NCBI GenBank assembly: GCA_009193035.1
Contig: SWDT01000019.1
Location: forward strand, 186,001 to 250,000
Reading direction: 5' to 3'
Length of the DNA stretch: 64,000 nt
Source of the DNA: Halicephalobus mephisto
Lineage: Eukaryota; Nematoda; Chromadorea; Rhabditida; Panagrolaimidae
Both the position numbers and the translations under genes were made by a program. Every line of letters starts with the position of its first letter. Position 1 is the first letter of the stretch. Below, in pieces: positions 47,301 to 56,300 of this stretch. The notes under the pieces are model-generated. The model was not told where the DNA came from. It made no database searches and saw nothing but the letters and a program-made list of their open reading frames with translations.

Positions 47301-50300
47301 TTTTTAGAAAATTTATTGAAAATTTTTGGTTTTTTATTTTTATAATAATCTTTTTCGAAATCCTTGAATGAGCCAGTTTTGCATTTTTTGAGAAATATCC
47401 GTTTCGCGCAGATCTCATTTACAATTTCTTGATGATTGTAAAGCTGAGAACTTGTTGTCCTTCCAGTAAACAAACCGATTGATTTATAATGTGACTCTAA
47501 TGAGCTTCTGGGAACTCAGCAATAGCCAGAACTGTCGAGTTTTCGAATTCTTCGATTTTTGAGCTTAAATTCTTAGGTTCGAATTTGAATTTTTCGATTT
47601 TCGAACTTTGACTAGTTCTATTCGAATTAGGGTCTTTAGAATTTGGAACTTTGAAAGTCGAAAGTCCTAATTCAAACCTAAGAGTTGAACTCCAATTAGT
47701 TTGATTCAAATTCGAAAGTTCTCAATTTTTTAATCAAACTTGTTCGATTCAAATTAGGACTTTTCCATTCTCGAACTCTAACTTTTAAATTCGAATTCAA
47801 ATTTTTCGATTTTTGAATTTAAATTTTTAAATTCGAATTTGAATTTTTCGATTTTCGAACTCTAATTTTTAAATTCGAATTTGAATTTTTTGATTTTTGA
47901 TTTGAATTAATTCGAAATTGGTTCGAAAATCGATGGATTTGGTAATAATCCTTTTCCCGGATGTTTTATTTTTTGAGAAATGGGATCTTCGCAGAGATGA
48001 CGGCTGGCGTTCAAGTGTCCCTCGAAAAAAGAACAGCTTGTAGACAAACTTCTCACTGGTCAGTGGACAGTGGTCAGTGGACAGACTTTCTTTTTTACTT
48101 TTTTATTAAAAAATTATTTTTTCCATTCAGGACCTAATTTTCTGATTTTGGTTTTATTTGAATTAAGAAAAAATAAATTATTATATTTTTATTTAAAATT
48201 ATTTTTTTCTGAATTAAAAAATTATTTTTTTTATATAAAATTAAATTTTCTAAAATTTCGTAATTTTTGCTTATTTTAGATTGATTTTAGAAATCAGTCA
48301 ATTTATTTTTTTATTTTTAAAAAAATTTAATTTTTGATTTAAAAAAAAATTATTTAATTTTTAAAGAAATTTTTTAATCTAAAAAAAATTTATTTAGTTT
48401 TTAAAGAAAATTTAATTTTTAATTTTAAAAAAATCATTTAATTTTTAAAAATCTTATAATTTAAGAAAAATTTTAAATAAAAAAAAAGTTTATTTAAATT
48501 TTCCAAAATTTCGTAACTTTGATTTTTGAATTAAAAATTGGATTAAAAATATTATTTTGGAATAATTTTTCCATTTTTTAACTTTTTTTGTTGAGTAAAA
48601 AAAAACCAATTTTTTCGCGCAAGGTCAGATTTGTCGCGGTTTCACGGTCTTTGTTTGGTCTGGCAATTATGGACTGGTCTGGAAAAAGTGGATCATTCTA
48701 TTTTTTTCCAAGACATTTTTCTTTTTTATCTTTTTTAAGTTTTTTTATAAAATCAGATTTTTTAAAATTTTATTTTTTTAAAATTATACACTAGTCTAAA
48801 AATACGTTAATTTTTAAATTTCTTTAATAAAAAAATTAATTTTTTTTCAAAATCAGATTTTTTAAAATTTTATTTTTCGAAAATTATACAGTAGTCTGAA
48901 AATACGTTAATTTTTAAATTTCTTTAATAAAAAAATTAATTTTTTTACAAAATCAGATTTTTAAAATTTTATTTTTTTTAAATTATACAGTAGTCTAAAA
49001 ATACATTAATTTTTAAATTTCTTTAACAAAAAAATTAATTTTTAAATTTCTTTAATAAAAAAATTAATTTTTTTACGAAATCAGATTTTTAAAAGTTTTA
49101 TTTTTCGAAAATTATACAGTAGTTTAAAAATACGTTAATTTTTAAATTTCTTTAATAAAAAAATTAATTTTTTTACAAAATTAGGTTTTTTAAAATTACA
49201 TACTAGTCTAAAAATACGTTAATTTTTAAATTTTTTTATAAAATTTTATTTTTTGAAAATTATACACTAGTTTAAAAATACATTAATTTTTAAATTTCTT
49301 TAATAAAAAAATTAATTTTTTTTCAAAATCAGATTTTTTAAAATTTTATTTTTTGAAAATTATACACTAGTTTAAAAATACGTTAATTTTTAAATTTCTT
49401 TAATAAAAAAAACCATTTTTTTTTCAAAATCAGATTTTTTAAAATTATACACCAGTCTAAAAATACGTTAATTTTTAAATTTCTTTAATTAAAAAAACCA
49501 ATTTTTCGGTGCAAGGTCAGATTTTCCAAGATTTCGCACTCATTGTTTAGTTCGACAATTATACTTTGGTCCAAAAAAAAAAAATAAATCATTTTTTCCA
49601 GAAAATTTTTTTCTTTATTTTCATTTAACTCTGGAATAGTTGGAGTAAAACTGGTCCAAACAATTTCAATTGCGTGCAAATCTTCATTCCGATGTTATGC
49701 AAATTTTTCGAGAACAGAAAATGAGTAATTTTGCAGAAGGAGGAATGGTCAACTCTCGCGGGGCTTGTTAGGGTTCTCTGATGTTCCACAATGGACATTT
49801 TGAAATATTGCTCGGTTGGGTTTACTTAAAAATCCTTAAAATTTTTCATTTTTTAACAATCATCAAATTTTCCGATAAAAATTTTTAAAATTTTGAATTT
49901 TTTAATAAAAATTTTTCAAATTTGAGAGGTTATGGTAAAAATTCTTAAAATTTGAGATTTTTTAATAACAATTCTTCAAATTTGGGATTTTTCGATAAAA
50001 ATTCTTAAAATTTCTCATTTTTTAACAATTATTAAATTTTCAGATAAAAATTTCTAAAATTTCAAATTTTTTAATAAAAATTTTTCAAATTTGAGAGGTT
50101 ATGGTAAAAATCCTTAAAATTTCTCAGTTTTTAACAATTATTAAATTTTTTCGATAAAAATTCTTCAAATTTTTTAAATTTGAAAAGTTATGGTAAAAAT
50201 CCTTAAAATTTCTCAGTCTTTTTAACAATCATCAAATTTTCCGATAAAAATTCCTAAAATTTCAGATTTTTCAAATTTGAAAAGTTATGATAAAAATTCT

Positions 50301-53300
50301 TAAAATTTCTCATTTTTTAACAATCATCAAATTTTCTAAATTTTTCAATAAAAATTCCTAAAATTTCATATTTTTCAATAAAAATTTCCTAAATTTTACA
50401 GTTTTTTATCATAACCCCTAAAATTTCAAAGGATCAAATAAAATCCTTAAAATTTCTCAGTTTTTCGATAAAAATCTCCGAAACAGTTCAAATTTTTCTT
50501 TATGGACAAAACTGACAATCGGTTCAGGCGGCAAAATTAAAAGGATATTCTGGCCAAATTTATTTCTTTCTTCCGAGGTCCTGGATTTCTGTTTTATCCT
50601 TGTTATTTCAGATTTTATAAATCTTTAAGAAATTAAATTTTAAAAATTTTGATTTTTTAAATTTTAGAATACTGTAATTCAAAACTTAATATTTTAAATA
50701 ATTTCGATTTTTAAAAAAAAATTAAATTTAAAATTTTATTTTTTTCAATATTACTGTAATTTTTTATTTTTATTTTTAAATTTCCATTTTTTTCAATATT
50801 ACTGTAATTTTTTACTTTTTTATTTTTTTTATTTTTAAAATTTAAAATTTCATTTTTTTCCAATATTACTGTAATTTTTTATTTTTTTATTTTTATTTTT
50901 AAAATTCCAGTTTTTTCAATATTACTGTAGTTTTTTATTTTTAAAATGTCTAAATTCCTGTAGTTTAATTTTTTAAAATTTCAATGTATTCTAAATACTG
51001 TAATTGTAGCTTTTGAAATCTTTAATAAGTTAGTTGTAAAACTTCGACCAGTCTTTTGTTCCATTTTCGGAAAATTCGTTTCTTTCCAAGGTAAGCCGAA
51101 AATGAAGAAGCATTGTTCTCTCGTTCTGGCCCAAAGTCCGGCTTTTCCGTCAATATTGGTCTGTTTGAGCAAATTTAACTCCTAAAATGTCTTATTTGGA
51201 TCGTCTCCAGCTGAGAAGAAAACTGAAGACGTGAGTTTCGATCTCTCAATCTAGAAAATTTACTTTTTTTAAATTATGAAATTATAAAATTTTGGAATTT
51301 TTACTTTTTTTAAAATTATAAAATTAATAATTTTTTTTTAAATTATAAAACTTTGGAATTTTTACTTTTTTTTAAAATTTAATAATTTTCAATTTTTTAA
51401 GATTATAAAATTTTGGAATTTCTACTTTTTATAAAAGTACAAAAATCTGGAATTTTAATTTTTTTATAAAGTTACAAAAATTTAGTTTTTTTATAAAATT
51501 ACAAAAATCTGAAATTTTAATTTTTTATAAAAGTACAAAAATCTGGAATTTTAATTTTTTTATAAAATTACAAAAATTCGAAAATTTAGTTTTTTTATAA
51601 AATTACAAAAATCTGAAATTGCTATTTTTAAGATTACAGAAATTCAAAATTTGTCAACCATGACAGATTGAACCGTTTTTATGTTTTCAAATGAAATTCG
51701 TAATTGTAACAGATGTTTCAACTTTTGAAAAATCTTTTATTTTAAACATGTCCGGGAAAATTGATGTACGAATTTTTTCCAAGACCAGTTTGTTCACAAA
51801 AATCTAAATAGTTTTGAATCATTTTGTCTTTGTTCAAAAAAAAAATTATTTTTAGTTTTATCGTAAATGACCAAATAAAATTCGAATTTTTTTAAAATTA
51901 AAAAAATTTAAATTGTCTAAAAATAGTTAAAATTTCGTTGATTTTTAATTTTTAAAATAATTTGATTCATAAATTCCAATTTTGAAATTATTTAATTTGT
52001 AAAATTTGAGTAAATTTTTATTTTTAAAAAATTTTTATTTGGAGATTCGAATTAATTCTGATTTTTGAAATAATGTAATTTATGGATTTGAATAGATTCT
52101 AATTTTTTAAAAATATTTGATTTGGGGATTTGTATTAATTCTAATTTTAAAAATTATTCGAAAATTTGAATGTTTTAATTTTTGAAATAATTTAACTCAG
52201 GAATTCGGATAGATTCTGATTTATAAAATTATTCGAAAATTTGAATAAGTTCTAATTTTTGAAATAATTTGGTTCATGGATTTGTATCAATTCTGATTTT
52301 TAAAATTATTCGAAAATTTGAACAAGTTTTAATTTTTGGAATATTTTGATTCATGGATTTGTATTAATTTTAATTTTTAAAAAATTATTCGAAAATTTGA
52401 ACAAGTTCTAATTTCTGAAATATTTTGATTCATGGATTTGAATAAGTTCTAATTTTTGAAATAATTTGGCTCATGGATTTGTATCAATTGCGGCTTGTTT
52501 CCTGTGACCTGTTTGTGACCGGTGAACGAGGCCATGTCCATTTGAGCGACTGCATAAACGGAAGCCATTTGGACCTGCGCAACCGCTTTTAATTTTTATT
52601 TTTCATTGAATTGACGGCTTCTGTTTGTTCTTCAAAATTTGCCTTTCATTTTTTAAGAAAATCCAGAATGGCAGATGGTCGCGCAACTCTTGAAATCCAG
52701 ACTTATGTTCCCAGCGGGTCGTCGGGGGGTTCTTTAATCTGGGGTATTGCCTCTGGCGAATTATAATTTTGAAATACTTTGAAAATTTATAATTTCGAAA
52801 TATTTAAAAAATTTATTTTTTTTTAAATTTATAATTTCGAAATACTTTAAAAATTTATAATTCTGAAATACTTTAAAGATATTAATTTTTTTTTAAATTT
52901 AAATTTTGAAATACTTTAAAAATTTATAATTCTGAAATACTTTAAAAATATTATTTTTTTTTTAATTTAAATTTTGAAATACTTTAAAAATTTATAATTC
53001 TGAAATACTTTAAAGATATTATTTTTTTTTTAAATTTATAATTTCGAAGTACTTTGAAAATTTATAATTTCGAAATATTTAAAAAATTTAATTTCTTTTT
53101 AAATTTATAATTTCGAAGTACTTTGAAAATTTAATTTTTTTTTAAAATTTATAATTTTGAAATACTTTAAAATTTTTATTCTCAAAGTTTTCTAAATTTT
53201 TATTTTTGAAATTTAAAAAAAATACTTTTTATAATTTAAATTTTTAAATATTGATTTTTGACCGGTCAAGCACCCGAGCGTGACCAGTTTTTCCCACTGA

Positions 53301-56300
53301 ATTTATTTCACCTAATGGTTTCAGCTTCGAAGACAGTTCTTCCATTTCCTCTGGCATTTCTGAGAACTTTGAAGATTTGTCCACAGACGACTTGACTGGC
53401 AGCTCTGTTTGCGAGTTCCCCATGGCTGCAGCTGCTGCCAGAAGTGCTTCTGAATACCATGCTCTCGGATTCAGAACAAATTCTTCGAAATTGCCGAATC
53501 CTCTTCCGAGTAGCCAGAGGCAATCCAGAAATAACGTTCCTCCTGTAAGTGCATTCGTAATTTATTCAGCGGGTTGCCTCGGAGATTCTCACTGACCAAT
53601 ACTCCAATTATCAAGGTCAATGGTCAGAGTTTTGAGGATCAAAAACTAGTTTTTTTAATGAAACATAAATTTCGAAATTCTTAAAAAAAATAATTTTTTT
53701 ATAAAAGTGAATTTTAAAGATTTTAAAAACTAATTTTTCTCAATGAAACATGAATTTCGAAATTCTTATTTAAAAAAGTATTTTTTTTTATTTTATAAAA
53801 GTGAATTTTAAAGATTTTAAAAACTAGTTTTTTTAATGAAACATAAATTTCGAAATTCTTATTAAAAAAATTGTAAATTGTGTCCTACAACGAAGATTTT
53901 TAGTTTTAAAAAAATATAATTTAAAAAATCATAATTTAAAAGGATATTTTTGTAAATTGTTCCATCACGAAAATTTTTAGTTTTAAAAAATTCTAATTTA
54001 AAAGGATATTTTTGTAAATTGTCCCATCACGAAAGTTTTTAATTTTAAAAAATTCTAATTTAAAAAGATAATTTTGTAAATTGTCCCATCACGAAGATTT
54101 TTAGTTTTAAAAAAGCATAATTTAAAAGGATATTTTTGTAAATTGTCCCATCACGAAAATTTCTGATCCAAACCTTGACTATTAACTCCAAAAAAAACAG
54201 AGCAGATTGGATCATTCGGGGTCAATCTGAATGACAAACAAGACCCAAAAAGTGCCATCAATCTGTGGCACGAGATAATGTTTATCTTTCTCGAGAAAAA
54301 TCAATTATTTTTTAAAATTGATTATTATCTTGTTAAAATCCATTAAAAACTAATCCCGGGCTTTTCTGCCGGAGGGACTTTTATTATTTTCGGACAGTGG
54401 GAGTCATTCGAGACCTCGGTCACTTTGTTTGACTTCCTGCTTTTCAGGATTTACTTTGTATTTATTTTACTGGAATTTCCTCAAGTTTCGAAATATTTAG
54501 TGGAAGTTTTTGGAACTTTATTGAAGGTTCTGAAAAATTTTAGAATATTATCAAACTTTTAAAAATTTTTAAAAATTCTGCAGATTTTCGAATTTTTGAA
54601 AAAATTTTTAAAATTTTGTAGATTTTCAAATTTTTGGAGAAATTATTGAAAATTTTGTAGATTTTTGAATTTTTAAAAAAATTATTAAAAATTTTTGAGA
54701 ATTTTGTAGATTTTCAAATTTTTAAAATTTTGAGAATTTTGTAAAAGATTTTTAAATTTTTAATATTTTGATTTTAGAAAATTTTAATTTTTTAATTTTT
54801 AATATTTTGATTTTAGAAAATTTTAATTTTTAAAGTTTTAATATTTTGATTTTAGAAAATTTTAATTTTTTAATTTTTAATATTTTGATTTTAGGAAATT
54901 TCAATTTTTTAATTTTTAATATTTTGATTTTTAGACTTCTTCTAGCAGATTGTACCATACTTTAGTTCCGAAATTGGCCCTGAGCGAAGACGGCGATACT
55001 TTATCGATCACGAAAAACACTGCTGGTCGGTCTTCCCTCAGGCAAAAAACCTTCAATGGTGAGTGTAAAAGTAATTTTTTAAAACGAACTTGTTTAAGTA
55101 GCCACTTGACCGTTCAAGTGAATTTTAATTATTTTTTTGAAAATTTTCGAAAATAAATTTTGCAGGATATTCTGGTCAAATGACTTCTGGAGCTGTTGGA
55201 AGTCATTCTGCTCAAAATTCACCGTATCACAGTCAGAGTCTGGACCGTCATGGACATCTGAAGGCTTTTGTGGAATCGTCTGCTCCGAATTCTCCTTACA
55301 GATTATCCGTAGCCAATCAGAATCTGCATTCTCCAAGAAACAGCATCATGAGTTCAGAAGGATACTGTAGCGGGAGACAAAGTGTAACAGGTTAGTTTCA
55401 AAATTTCCAAAAATGTTTAATTTTGAAAATTTTCAAAAATGTTTAATTTTGAAAATTTTCAAGAACATCTAATTCTGAAAATTTCCAAAAATGTTTAACT
55501 TTGGAATTTTCAAAGATGTTTAATTCTGAAAATTTCCAAAAACATCCAACTTTGAAAATTTTCAAAAACATCTAATTTTGGAAATTTCCAAAAATGTTTA
55601 ATTTTGGAATTTCCAAAAATATTTAATTTTTAAAATTTTCAAAAATATTTAATTTTGAAAATTTCCAAAAATATTTAATTTTTAAAATTTCTAAAATGTT
55701 TTAAAATTTTTATTGTTTTAATTTTAATCACTTTGTGCTTCTGCCAAGCTTGGTAGATTTTGTACTTTCTAACCTGTTTTTCCATTTTTTTCTGGTTTTA
55801 GCGAGGACTTCAACGACTCAAAGAAGATCTTCGTCGTTGTCGTATTCTTCGAATTCTGGAATGTCGAAATCGATGGTTCTTTTTGAAACAGTAGATGGAG
55901 CTGTTCTGCCACTGTCTGGAACAGCTTTGTCGATAATAGAAAACGGGAACGGAGCTTCTGGATCTGTTTCGAATGGAAAACAGAGTCCCAGATTCAGAAG
56001 AGCTCAGATGGCCGCAGTTGACATTGATTTCGGCGGAAGCGTTCCGTCAACTCCGGCGAGGATTAAGAGCGGCAATCAAGGTTCGGTCGATGTCGTGATT
56101 TCGTCTGGTGTCTTAGATTCGTCTGCTAACAAGCTTGTCACGTGTCTAACATTATTCCATATATAAATTTCAATTTTAATGATTATATTTCAGGTTCATT
56201 CTCAGCAAGATCGGAATCCTCGGATGTTTATGCAAATTACCACGGGTTCCAGCTCCATAAACTGTCGAACGTCCAATCTCCGCTGTCCAAAGTCCATCGA

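Noticed and set aside
52667..52760. ATG frame MADGRATLEIQTYVP... as an alternative unc-53 start
   Set aside because: Its GT donor is in phase 1 while exon 13 needs phase 2, so it cannot be joined in frame.
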